From NCBI GenBank assembly GCA_028752905.1, contig JAQNBH010000009.1, positions 27,991,312 to 28,055,311 of the forward strand: DNA of 64,000 bases. Direction: 5' to 3'. The stretch comes from Cladorhizidae sp. MBARI D1340-BT2 (taxonomy: Eukaryota; Porifera; Demospongiae; Poecilosclerida; Cladorhizidae). The translations under genes and the position numbers were made by a program. Below are positions 32,781 to 44,379 of this stretch, piece by piece. Numbering within the stretch: the first letter of the stretch is position 1; the number at the start of each line of letters is the position of its first letter. The notes below the pieces were generated by a model. It worked only from the letters and a program-made list of their open reading frames with translations, did not search any database and had not been told where the DNA came from.

Positions 32781-34479
32781 ATGACGGTTCATCACAAAAG
32801 TTATTTATAGTCCACATACAATAGGGCACGAAGTGTTTATTGTGCTAGTGGACTTTCATTATTGAAAAAACTTTTTGATATGAAGTATTACATAGTGATA
32901 ACATCAAATGGCATCTTCAACATTTGTTAGTTGGCCTAGCAATACTCTAGGGACAACTTGATCTTTCAGGGTCCCTCTTTTGCCTATTCTTCCAAATGCA
33001 GATAATTCACATGTTTTATGCTCCAAGGATTAGCAGCCATTCATTTAGGCAGCTTGCAAGTCGGTCCATTCCACCAATGGTCTTCTCATATATTGTGTCG
33101 GGAGAGAGTCATGTTGTGTAAGGGATTCCTGCAAGATTGACAGGAAGCTGTTCAACGTAAGGCATTTTTTCTAGGTGGTGGAGAAGAAAGCTGAAGAGAA
33201 GATTAGCCTGTGGGATTTTGTAGTGTCCACTTATAAAAATATGTACTTAGCACGGGAGTTAGGGGGAGGGGTGAAGGGTTTGAAGTGTGAAATATTTGCA
33301 GAAGATGACTATTAAAATAATCTCCTAGAAAGACCACTTTGCAATATTCAGTGATTATCCCTAAAAACAGGTGTCCTTAGTAATGGGGTATAATTTATTG
33401 TAAATTGATTTATCGGCTGTATGTGGCTGTTTATAGAGCATAAACACTCAATGCGAAGCAACTATCTGTTTTGCAACGTGTCGTTATTCAAATTTGCAAA
33501 CAACACCTTCACCACCAGCCACTCCCTCTCTATTGAGCATTAGATAAACCACACCCTCATGATGAACCACATCCTAGATTGTTCCTCCCCCCCCACCCCA
33601 TCCTCTAGTCGCTTAACCGCACCTACAGATACTCCGATCCATCCTCCAGTGGCTCAACCAGTGGAATTGAGGGGGGGTTAAGGCGCACAGGAAATCTGTG
33701 AGGGAAAACTTGCCTAATCCATGTTCATACAAGAATTTGAAGAATTTGAAGTAAAATACCCATAACATCATCCCCCTCTCCCTGTGTGCCTGGTGTTATA
33801 GAGAATTGTTGCCAGTTTCTCTCTAGCAGAGAGCATAAGGACCCAGCATCAGGTTTTCCCCCCTGGGAACATAACATTGCCATTTCTGTTCAAAGAAGAA
33901 TAGTACAATATATACTATATAGTATGGTGAAGAACAGTCTGAATATGTTGCTTTTATGTGTATGTACCATATCTTTGCTCACAAATCAAGCAATGGTCCT
34001 GGTTTATATATGAAAATGCAGCCAGTGCTGTATGTTTTCTGATTGAATTTTTTAATGTAGTTTTTGGAACTGCAGGTTGGAATGTGAAGTGGATTCCCTC
34101 ACACATGAAACTCATTTTACAGTACATCGCTTAGTCTTGAATAGTTATAACAACTCTGATTAATAGAGCTCCACAAACACTACAGATTGAATCCCATTTT
34201 TATTAATTTTTAAAATGAACTTATGCTCATGTGAGGAGGTTTCTAAATAATATATTAGAAGCACCTTGTGGGTGTGAGTTTTGGAGCTGCATAGATTATG
34301 TACACTTCATTGTATGGACTATTATAGAGAGCTCCAATGGTTAATCTTTAAGTGTATTATATTTTAATATTAAAAATATTGCATAGTTATAGCTCCGCCA
34401 AAGTTACATGCAACCAAAGTGGGAGTACATCTACTTGAACTGGACCTAATTGTTGACCCTGATGGAAAGTGATAGCCCA
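32781..34479. other. unassigned region with a foldback fragment
   Basis: No gene recognised. A short Pro-type C/A-rich duplication lies at 33545-33665. A partial copy of the 36.2-kb foldback arm lies at about 34255-34425 (GAGCTGCATAGATT, ATTGCATAGTTATAGCT). Confidence 0.5.
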
Positions 34480-35035
34480 TTGAAGTATTTATCTGGGACT
34501 AGAGCAAACCCTACTCTGTAAAAGTAGGGCAGGAGGACACACCCCATGCACACATGCCTTACACATGTGAAGGACGGGCATGAGACCACAGCACATGCAG
34601 CCATGCATTATATATGAGAAGGAAGGTGAGGAGTCGACACCACATGCAACCATTCTTTATAGCTACATGTATGGGTAGGGCAGGCAGCTCACCCCATGCA
34701 TTATACATGCATTGAAGGGAAGTTGTCCACACTCCATGCAAACATATGTCATATACAGTAAGGAGGAGCAGCATCTAAAGAAAGGTAGGAGGCCACACCC
34801 CATACTTGTAAACTATTAATGAAAGGGCTGGGACTCATGCCTTATGCAAGCATGACATGCCATCATGACCTTTAGAAGGGCAAGAAGTCTTACGTCATAC
34901 AACCTTGCCTTACGGAAGAGCAATAGGCCTCACCTTATGCAGCCAAGCCTTTAAACATGTAAAGGAGTGGCACAACACCCTCTAGTGACCACACCTTACT
35001 AATATAATGGACCATGCCTTATACATGTTGAGGAA
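34480..35035. repeat. degenerate minisatellite, about 55-60 bp
   Basis: About nine diverged copies with CATGCCTTATACATGT, AAGGAGGGCA and GGCCACACCCCATGC words. Confidence 0.7.
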
Positions 35036-36180
35036 CAGTGAGTTAATTTTCATCTGAAAGTTCTAATGCTGGTCATCCATTACTGGGGGTACTTGCCAAG
35101 AAGAAAGAAAAAATTATGTTCGCTATTTTACTGACTTTTTTGCTGAAGATATAGCAGTTTTATCCCAATATCATTATGTGACAGCGCCAGATATGACTAT
35201 CATAGAGCATAACATTTTATTGTTGCATAGTCCACGCTTTCTACAGCTGGTAAGGTGAAGGTTTCTTGCATTTGGTACGCCAGAAAAGAACTAGTTATAT
35301 TGACTATAACTGGATAGGTGATAATAAGTGGTAATTTGCAACAACCAAGTACGTCTACAAGCACTTCACAAGATTAGAGAAATACTAAACGTAAAATGGT
35401 CCTTAAAGTAGTGGGGGACTTTACACCTGATTTTGACAGGACTGCAATAACTCCAGAATGCAACCAACTATGAGGTTGATTTTTGGGTCAAAGATTTCTT
35501 TACCCCCCTAGAATCATTAGATATAATAGCTGGAATGTGGTGTCCATAACCAGTTGAGCTAAGAGCCCTTTGTCTGGTCTCTGGTTTATTAATTATCATA
35601 GTAACAGGTTGTAGCACATTCAGGCATGCATATGCAAAGGTAAACTGCTGATCCTCAACCCCTCTTGAGATCTTGAGATACCGGTATTCTATTATTGTAT
35701 AGTGTTGTTAAATATGTGCCCCCTCCCTCCCCCCTCAACTCAATCATAAATGCAGCCCTGAATAGTACTTAAAAGTAGACCCCAGTGATGGACAGTTACT
35801 TACAAGCATGTAGGTCTATACACTGCTTACTTATACCAGTTGGCTGACCTTTACCCCTGGTTGCTTGTTACAGCTGCCTGCGGTTAGGGAGGTGATGTAA
35901 CTGGTGATCTGTAGCAAAGTGCATGATTGTGCATATGTACACAATGCTAGTGATTGTGAGTAGTTTACTGTTTGCCCTCCTCTCCATGATTGATTCTACC
36001 CAACCTCATATAGCATCCCTGTTTCTCTTGCCACATCTGTGGAGCTAGTTGTCTACTGCATCACACTGTTGAAGGCTTCTACTAATTTCATTTGAGAGCG
36101 ACCCCCTTGCCCAACTGGTTCTGAGTGGAGGTCTTGCTAGTATAGTAAATGATTAATTTTGGGGGAGACAGGTCATTTTA
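35036..36180. other. unassigned region
   Basis: No coding signal or strong repeat. 35420-35520 may be a very old relative of the foldback family. Confidence 0.4.
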
Positions 36181-36182
36181 TA

Positions 36183-36876
36183 ATAAAAAACAAAAACAAG
36201 TGGGGTACCACTTTATAGCTCCATAGATTCTGTAAACTTCATGGTATGTACTTGATATATAGCTCAAAAGATAGCGCTCTCTGTGTGCTTTATTTCAATA
36301 CTATATTTTTCATGCGTATAACTATAGCCAAGTTACTGGAACTAAAGTGGAGGGATCCTAAAACCTGAATGCCTGATTTTGCCGCATAAATATCTCCAGA
36401 TTGCCAAGTGCTAGAGAGTTGAAATTAACACCAGTGACTAGAAGAAGCTCTACTCTATGCAAGCGTTTTGATGAGGCGCTAAAATGTAAGTACGTGGTCA
36501 AATGCTCGGTTGTAAAAGGAATTTTGTTAAAATTCCATAAAATTCATTTTCCACCTGTGCGCTTGCTTGACTAGTACTTACATTTTAGCGCCTAATCAAA
36601 AATAGAGTAGGGCTTTCTCTAGCCACTGGTGCTAATTTCAACTCTCTAACACTTGGCAATCTGGAGATATTTATGTGGCAAAATCAGGCATACAGGTTTT
36701 GAGGCTCCCTCTACTTTAGTTCCAGTAACCTGCCTATAGTTATTATATGAAAAATATTTTAGTATCAAAGCGAGCATATGGAGAGACCAATCTTTTGAGC
36801 TATATATCAAGTCCATAATGAAGTTTACAGAATCTATGGCGCTATAAAGTGGTAACCACAAGTTTGTTTTTATATG
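36183..36876. repeat. large foldback (palindromic) element
   Basis: Arms of about 310 bp, 36190-36505 and 36566-36872, are inverted copies around a loop of about 60 bp. Matching blocks from outside in include ACCACTTTATAGC, TTTTGAGCTATATATCAAGT, GATATTTATG, TTGCCAAGTG and GGCGCTAAAATGTAAGTAC. The arms differ by scattered substitutions. No target-site duplication was confirmed and no coding sequence is present. Confidence 0.88.
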
Positions 36877-37120
36877 CACCTGCACCCCTAACAAACTCAC
36901 AGTTGACTACTTGCTAACTGATCAATGATGTTTATATTTTGTAGGAATGATTCTATCACAGGTTAAGTGTTGTGAAACATAGTCAAATCATTGGGTAATA
37001 TTTTGTAAGGATATACATGTAACCCTGTCTATGTGTCGTGTAACACCATCTGTTATGTGTTATGATGGAGAAAGAAGCTTTAATTTTTTAATGTAATACC
37101 ATATTATTTCATTAACTGAT

Positions 37121-37650
37121 TCACCTTTTTAAGCTGATATCTTCAAATTGGGACATTCATCATAAAACGTGCTAAAAACCAGATTTTTAACTGGACCTGT
37201 GCAGATGATTACAGCATTATTACATTAAACTTTATTTCTTGTTCTAGTTTGTGGGAGTGGGTGGAGGAAGCGATAAAAATATAGAAATTAATAAAACTGA
37301 TTGACAAGCAAAAAATTGCCATCATAAACTGTCCCTTCCTTACCTTTGCTGCTGTCTCTGCAAGCCAATGAAAGCTGTATATTCACCTTTAAGCTGATAT
37401 CTTCAAATTGGGACATTCATCATAAAACGTGCTAAAAACCAGATTTTTAACTGGACCTGTGCAGATGATTACAGCATTATTACATTAAACTTTATTTCTT
37501 GTTCTAGTTTGTGGGAGTGGGTGGAGGAAGCGATAAAAATATAGAAATGAATAAAACTGATTGACAAGCAAAAAATTGCCATCATAAACTGTCCCTTCCT
37601 TACCTTTGCTGCTGTCTCTGCAAGCCAATGAAAGCTGTATATTCACCTAT
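37121..37650. repeat. 260-bp direct tandem duplication
   Basis: Two adjacent copies with period 260 bp (AAGCTGATAT at 37131 and 37391). They differ visibly only at AAATTAAT versus AAATGAAT and a two-base T-run change. Such identity means a recent duplication or an assembly artefact. Confidence 0.93.
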
Positions 37651-39000
37651 GCTAGCTTGAAATCCCTCAGAATATCTTCTCTCTTTAGAAGAAAATGCAC
37701 TCCTGGTTGGATTTCTGTATCAGCATCTAGTATGGTTATGCATTGAAGGTGCTAGCAAATATCATGAGGCAAAGAGTTACCCTCTACAAATTTCTCCTGG
37801 AAAAGTTGGGCATTAGTAGTAGCTAGCTGTTCTGACAGCAATAAGGGTAGCATTACCTTTACTAGAGTTTACAGGATCCCATCCAAGGACAAAAATGTCA
37901 ACTAACAAGTGTAGCATACTAATCTCAATGGAAGCAAGTCAGCATTTTTTCTCCGTAACTAGTGATCCCTTATCAACATACTTATGTAAGCCAGAAATTA
38001 ATTAAATCATATTACCCACAGAGATCAGAATGCTCACTTAGCTCCCATCAAGCTCAAATGCACTCTCCCTGCGTCATCCATCATTGTCCGTGGGACGGGA
38101 TCCTGGATGAACTATTTGAAAGTTAATGCTATCCTTTCTGGTGTTAAAACCTTCACAAGTTTTACATCCCAGATGCCACTGCAAAGATCTTGCTCTATCG
38201 TGGCCCAAATCAGCAGAAGACTGTAAACAATGTATCAAAGGACACTAACTCATTTCTCAAAGTCTAAACTATTGAGAGAGTTTACTGGTATAGGCACAAG
38301 TAGCCTAGTGTAGGAAAAACAGCTTGCTAAAACAGCAGAATGCCCATAAAGATTCCTTCGAGGACAGTGGTTGCGATCAGCGATTGGTAACAGCATTTTT
38401 CTTGTCAAACCAGACTTGTTAATAATAACCTCCCTTTCAATTGCAACCACCCTTCAAATAGAAATTGCAGGTAGATGGACTGAAGTAAATATTATCTGTA
38501 GTTGCTATTAGAAAATATATAGAAATTTTATCCCTAGCCACATTTCCTTTAGGTAGGTTTGGGTCTTTCCATTCACATCCTTTATACTTGCTTGCAAAAC
38601 TGATTAAGTTATGATTTTAAAAGCCTTAAGACCATTTTAGATCAGTTCTTGTAAGTTGCTAGAGTATTAAGAGGCACCTGTACATACTCCACCCTCTAAT
38701 GCTGCAGGGATAACTAATGTTGTTCTAATGCTGCTGGTACGAAGCAGCCACCATACTAGAGCTTGGAATAACAATCCCATTGAAGAGACACCTCCCACAC
38801 ACGTGCATGTACTTGACTGTCAAATGCTGAACGTTCTATTAAGTAGCATTTAGGGGGCCTAACTTGTACCACTTTTGTCTATAAAAATATTTTAGTTTCC
38901 TAAACTGTAGTTGTTAAGCCTCTCATGTTTAGTTACCTAATGTTCTTAAGTTAAGTTATGGTATCTTGCTATGAAGCGCACTGTTCTCAAAGTCCTTGAA
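37651..39000. other. unassigned region
   Basis: Some protein-like strings can be read on the minus strand at 37700-38200 in all three frames, none with a known motif. No gene is called. Confidence 0.4.
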
Positions 39001-39004
39001 ACAT

Positions 39005-39175
39005 GCACCAATTATGAACATGTGAACAAGCTTCATGATTAGTGTAACATATTTCCCAGAACATTGAGGCAAGAATTGTAATAGCATAACCAGGCCTATT
39101 TATAGCTGTAACTCTCTGTAACTGTCCACAGTTTCCTAACGAGTATCTTGCTGCTCCATCATGACATTTGCAACC
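39005..39175 (+). repeat. dispersed repeat, copy 1
   Basis: About 150 bp match the reverse complement of 51365-51520: shared words AGCTTCA, CAGAACATTG, ATAACCAGGCCT, TTTATAGCTG and CACAGTTTCCTAACGAGTAT. Confidence 0.8.
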
Positions 39176-39467
39176 TTTCCCAAGTGATCTAGTGGCACAG
39201 GCAGCTCCTCCTGCACGTCCTCTAAATTGCCAAAAACATTTTCCAATGTCCCAATGATGGTATAACTGGATCGTAAAGGATATCAACATTGAGCCTGTCA
39301 CAAGAATTGCATATTTCATGATAACTGATCTTCAAATGGTTTTATAGTTGAATATACTTTGCTGAATAAAACCAATTGCAAAGAATGCAGGATAGACCAT
39401 ATATAGGTCGTTACATCATCTCAGGAGCCACGGTACTTAATTTAATATGGCTTGGGAGTCTTATGAA

Positions 39468-39835
39468 TTTCATTCATTTTCCACCCGCACGCTTGACTAC
39501 GTACTTACATTTTAGCGCCTAATGAAAACTGTAATTGTATAGAGTAGGGCTTCCTGTAGCCACTGGTGCTAATTTCAACTCTCTAGCACTTGGCAATCTG
39601 GAGATATTTACGCACCAAAATCAGGCATTCAGGTTTTTGAGGATCCTTCCACTTGTAGCTCCTGTAACATGGCTATAGTTATATCTATGAAAAATACTTT
39701 AGTATCAACATAGAGCAAACAGAGAGACCTATCTTTTGAGCTGTATATAAAGTCCATAACATGAAGTTTGCAGAATCTATGGAGCTATACATGGTAACCA
39801 CAAGTGTTTTTTTGTTTTTTTAAATTTTATGCACT
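39468..39835. repeat. single-arm copy of the 36.2-kb foldback
   Basis: One arm and part of the loop, in the same orientation as the right arm at 36566-36872. It shares CTTACATTTTAGCGCCTAAT, CACTGGTGCTAATTTCAACT and GGCAATCTGGAGATATTTA. Confidence 0.88.
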
Positions 39836-40930
39836 GGTCATCCCTGACAAACTCCCAGTTGACTCATTGCGAACTGGTGATGTTTATATTTGGTAAGAGT
39901 GATTCTATCACAGGTTAAGTATTGATTTGAGTGCGGATGTAATCCTGTGTAAGTGCCTTAGAACTGTCCATTAATTTGGAAATGCAAATTCAGCTGCGAT
40001 TGTGTCAATTTTATACCTGGAACAGACTAGCTAGCCAGATGTGAGACAAAACTTTCTTCTTTCTGATGAAGACTGAAGTATTTCTGTTCAACCGTTAGGA
40101 CTAAAAAACAAACAGATTTAGTTAAAGAGAATCCTTGAATTTGCTTAGGGTAAGTTGCTCTGTAACTAATTGATACCGACAGACAAAAACTAACCTTGTT
40201 TTGCACTTTTATTTTCTTTCTTTTTTCCAGTTCCTGTGTGAGTAATTAGTTCTGTGCAATTCAAAATCTCATTATAATAATATACTAGAACTTTATTTAA
40301 ATCAGCTTTTTTGTTCAGCTGAGAGTATTCGTACAAGTTTGAATAAATTTAGAAGTGTACTAGTATTATGCATAATATGATGTAATGTTACATGTTTTAC
40401 CTTCTTGTACGTAACCTGATATTCATCTCCCTCCTCTTGATGTTCGGACTCTCCTCACATTTGGTGAGTATTTGAATCTACAATAATCATCCCCAACATC
40501 TTGCAATGTGCATAATACAACTACTTATTGTTGGTGGTAATAATACCCACAACTGTCTATATCTCAACTCTCTTAACATGGTGTCATAATGCGCTTAGGA
40601 TGCTACACAAAAAACTAGATGCTATGGGTACATTTTCCTCTGTAAGTTAAAACTAGACCAACAACAGCTGTCTTTGCATGGAACTTGAGCTCCATGTTGA
40701 ATGAGCTCTATACTGGGAGGTAGCAACAGCGAACCTAATTTCTGCTGCGTTATATGTTTAGTTTGTTCTTGCTCTAGTACAGGCAGCATTCAGCAGTGAA
40801 GTTAGATATATTTAATGGGAACTCTTAAGGGTGTGGATCTTGCTGTTCTTTTACTATTATAGTCTACTAGATAATGACAGGCTTAGATAATTTATCCACT
40901 AAAGCTTTGGATGTAGTACCTAGCCCTTAT
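39836..40930. other. unassigned region
   Basis: No recognisable gene or clear repeat. Confidence 0.4.
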
Positions 40931-43900
40931 CATGGGCATACGGGGATTTCTGGGGGTTCTGCAGAACACCCCTTTCATTTTAATGATATTCATTGGAATG
41001 TGTTTGTGTGTGTTTTCCCCTCTCAGATTTCATTTCAGACAATGGCTTACTTCATTAATATAATTTTAATTATACATAGGTACATTGATAGTGTTAAATA
41101 ATGTGGAAACAAAATTACAATAACTTAGGGCTAGGCTTTGCCCTAGCCCTAGCCCTTGACCATGGGGGAGGGGAAAATGAGAACCCAACGAATGTACTTT
41201 CTAAAGAAAGCCCACAACCCCCCCATGCAAATAAGACCAATCTGCTCAGGGTGCTCGGGTCCCACCGAGGGGCTGTCTGGTTGGATGGACTTTGTCCTTC
41301 TATCGGTTAATGAGCTAATCATTGCACAGTTACACTACATGCTATGTGAGCATTAATAGTAGTTGTGGAACTAATGAGCTACAACTCTGCCATGAAGAGG
41401 CAACGACAAAATATGGACATCAGGTAATTTTTCAAAATAACAGCCATTGAGGATGAAGATAAGAGAAATTATTGCTAGCTATTTAGCTTGAAGCCTGTAC
41501 ACTTGATAAACCAATCTCATTTATTCAGATTCTAGTGAACCTCAGTCTGATCTGGATCATTCTGAAATCAGTACTACACTGGAAAGCTGACATGAAGATG
41601 AAGTTCCTATAGTTAATGAATGCTCAAGTGGAAGTGCCGAAGGACCAGAATCGTATGTTTATTATGTGCAAATAGGTCTATTGATGATGCTGCTAGTTTA
41701 ATAAATAGTGGTGCTAGATACTGTCACCACGATGTACAATTGCCTAGTGTCCTTACTGGCACCTTTTTACCTAGCTATCACCAAAAGTTTAACATATTGT
41801 GGCTCAGTAAATATCCTTGGCTAGTCTTCAGTTCTAAGGTAGATGGTGTATTTTGTCCGCGTTGTGCTCTGTTTCTTCCATCTAGCCAACGTAAAGATAA
41901 AGGTTACCTGGTAATTAAGCCTTTTTCTAACTGGATCAAGATGAGTTGCACTTTGAGTAATCATCCGAAGCTTCAATACCATCGTGATTGTTTTCAGCAA
42001 GCATATGCACAATTGAAAATCCAGCATCACGAGTAGATGTAATGACAAGCACTACTGCTGTTCAAAAGGAAATAAATCAATACTGAGGCAAATTGTTTGA
42101 GCAATTCTTTTTTTAGACAAACAGGGTATTGCATTTCGTGGAAAGTTAGAGGATGTTGCATCGTCAAAGAATGCAGGAAACTTTTTAGCACTGCTAAAAT
42201 CTTTTGCGGGGACAGACAGTATTTTATATGAGCATCTTTATTGTACCAAGGCAAAGAATGCAACACACTTATCACCAGGGACTCAAAATGTAATTATTAA
42301 TATTATAGGCTATGATATGATTCTTGCCAAAACAATATCTGAAATAAAAGAAGCAAAATATTTTTCCGTTCTAGCTGATGAGGTTTCATGTCACAATGTA
42401 GAGCATTTGCACATATGTCTTCACTTTGTTGATGGCCATGGTGACATTCGAGAAGAGTATGTTTCATTTGTAAAACTTGAGAGAGTCCGAGCAGCTGATG
42501 TAGCAAATGCCATTATACAGACCTTGGAGGGGCTTGGCTTATCACTGAGTGATTTGCGAGGACAAGGGTATGATGGGGCCTCAATGATGAGTGGGGAGAT
42601 AGCTGTTGTGCAGGCATTACTTCGAGAGAAGCATCCCAAGGCATTGTACACCCATTGTGCAAGTCCTTCCATAATCTGGCTATCATAAGTTCCTGTTCTG
42701 TTCCACCTGTAAGGAACTGTGTAATTCAGATAAAAGGTTTCACATTATGGATAAAGGATTCAGCTAAAAGAGAGGGTCTCCTTAAAGCAATCATTCAGAA
42801 GAGGTCTCAGATTGGCACAAAGCAGTCTTCAATAATCAACGTTTGCATTACTCGATGGGTAGAGAACATCAATGGCTGGGAGCGTTTCTGTCTATATCAT
42901 CCTTTTCTAATTGAAATGTGTGAGATAGTACTCGATGGAAATAGTGAATTTGTGAACTATAAAGATGGTTGGACTACTGATGATAAGAAAAATGCTCTTG
43001 CATATATGAAAACATTGGAGTCCTTGGCATTTTTGTATTCCCTAGTCACTCTCTTTAGGTCTGTTAAAGAAGCTGTTGTTAAATTACAAGAAAGTGCCAA
43101 GACCTTACCTCTGGAGTGACAATAGTACAAGAGACTGTTGCAATGAATTTAAAAGAGATAGAGCAGATGTTGATAATTTTTCACAGCGTATCTTTCGGCA
43201 TCAGTCCAATATAACTATTTCGATGCCACGCACAACTCAGTATCGTCTCAATCCACTAATTCAGTTGAGGATTATTTTAAATGGGCTGTAGTTATCCCTC
43301 TTCTTGACCACATTATACATCAATATTTACTAAGCATACCAACCAGGTAGCTTCATTGCAATACCTCTTGCCCATCCATATCACTACTTCATCCTTTATT
43401 AATATTGAACCTGCTGTTACTTTCTATTCTGAAGATCTACCAAATGTGAGTATACTTGATGAAGAGTTACATCGCTGTAAGTCAAGGTGGCTACAAATTT
43501 AACCAGATGAGCATCCTCAAACTCTGAGTGAATCGCTTAAACTCTGCTGCCTCAAAACCCTTCCAAATGTCCCTTTTGAACCTTTTTGCTACACTCCCAC
43601 TCAGTTACCATATTTGTGAACGATCTGCTTCCACACTTCGATGTTTTAAAAAGTGAGGAAAGACTCAGTGCCTTAGCATTAATACTGGAATGGATCGATA
43701 CTGTTGCAAACTTTACGTAGAACAACATCCATGCAGAATTCAATGTTAGCTTATTATTTCAGTAATTTTGTTTGTATATTTTTGAAGGTTGCTTAATAAA
43801 AAACATCTCTGTAAATATTTTTGGAGTTTCCACGATTTGTGCTGGATGGGGCTTTGTGCTGGATGGGGCATATATATTTCCCTCTTGCACTATATATCCT

Positions 43901-43978
43901 CACCATGGCTTTCAGCCACATGATCCACATCCGACATAATACATAACCCCCCTTTTCAAAAGTCTGCGTACGCCCCTG
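40931..43978 (+). mobile_element. hAT DNA transposon (TTF/ZMYM-type transposase)
   Basis: A transposase reading frame lies between inverted ends. The right end, read inward, is CAGGGGCGTACGCAGACTTT. The left end starts CATGGGCATACGGGGATTT and continues to a GGGGGTTCTGCAGAAC word. The CAGGGGCGTACGCAG terminus is typical of this hAT group. An 8-bp target duplication was not confirmed: the flanks share only CTTAT. Confidence 0.75.
41393..43760 (+). pseudogene. hAT transposase, TTF-type zinc finger / DUF4371-like
   Basis: The likely start is ATG 41393 (MKRQRQNMDIR, then TAA). 41620-42036 holds the TTF-type zinc finger region: YHQKFNILWLSKYPWLVFSS, DGVFCPRCALF, KPFSNWIKM and HPKLQYHRDCFQQAY. 42317-42688 is the RNase H-like catalytic core: KYFSVLADEVSCHNVEHLHI (first Asp), GDIREEYVSFVKL and LRGQGYDGASMMSG, then a frameshift. 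42655-43119 continues with FTLWIKDSAKREGLLKAI and ITRWVENINGWERF. The C-terminal hAT dimerisation motif NLFATLPLSYHICERSAST lies at about 43585-43640. Frameshifts and stops occur throughout, so it is inactive. Such enzymes cut and paste hAT elements in the nucleus. Confidence 0.85.
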
Positions 43979-44379
43979 CTTATAAGCTTCTTAAACTAGC
44001 CTTATTCCCCCTAGGACAGCTTCTCAGGCTCTTCTACTTGGCACACTTGTAGATCTTGGATAGATAACCAATTATATCAACACAGCTCTGGGCTACTTTC
44101 CGGGAAAGTAAATTGGATGATTTTACAATTTTTTTTTAATCAATCAGCTATCTTGTAAACCGCCTCCTGTGTGATTTGCTAGGTTGCTTCTATCACATTC
44201 CCAGTGTCCCCAGAAGTTGCAAACCTTTACAAGTGGGTACTGAGCAGCTGCTTGCTTTACAGCTGTACTCAAAGTTCTTTAGATAGAGGAGCTATTGATT
44301 TAGTTAAGAGCTTTGTAAAGTTTGGCGTTATCAGATTACAACAGATAGCAAGTTTAATTAAATATTGTGGGGTGTAACT
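43979..44379. other. spacer between hAT and piggyBac elements
   Basis: No gene seen. A piggyBac-type TTAA end was searched for here and not identified. Confidence 0.4.

Noticed and set aside
36646..36900. 84-codon open frame
   Set aside because: Falls inside one arm of the foldback repeat.
37680..38460. Protein-like strings on the minus strand in several frames
   Set aside because: Stops in every frame and no family motif; composition alone is not enough.
38987..39319. 110-codon Cys/Gly-rich open frame on the minus strand
   Set aside because: The best alternative frame shares its stops with the copy at 51.4 kb, and this frame is not kept in that copy, so it is unlikely to be coding.
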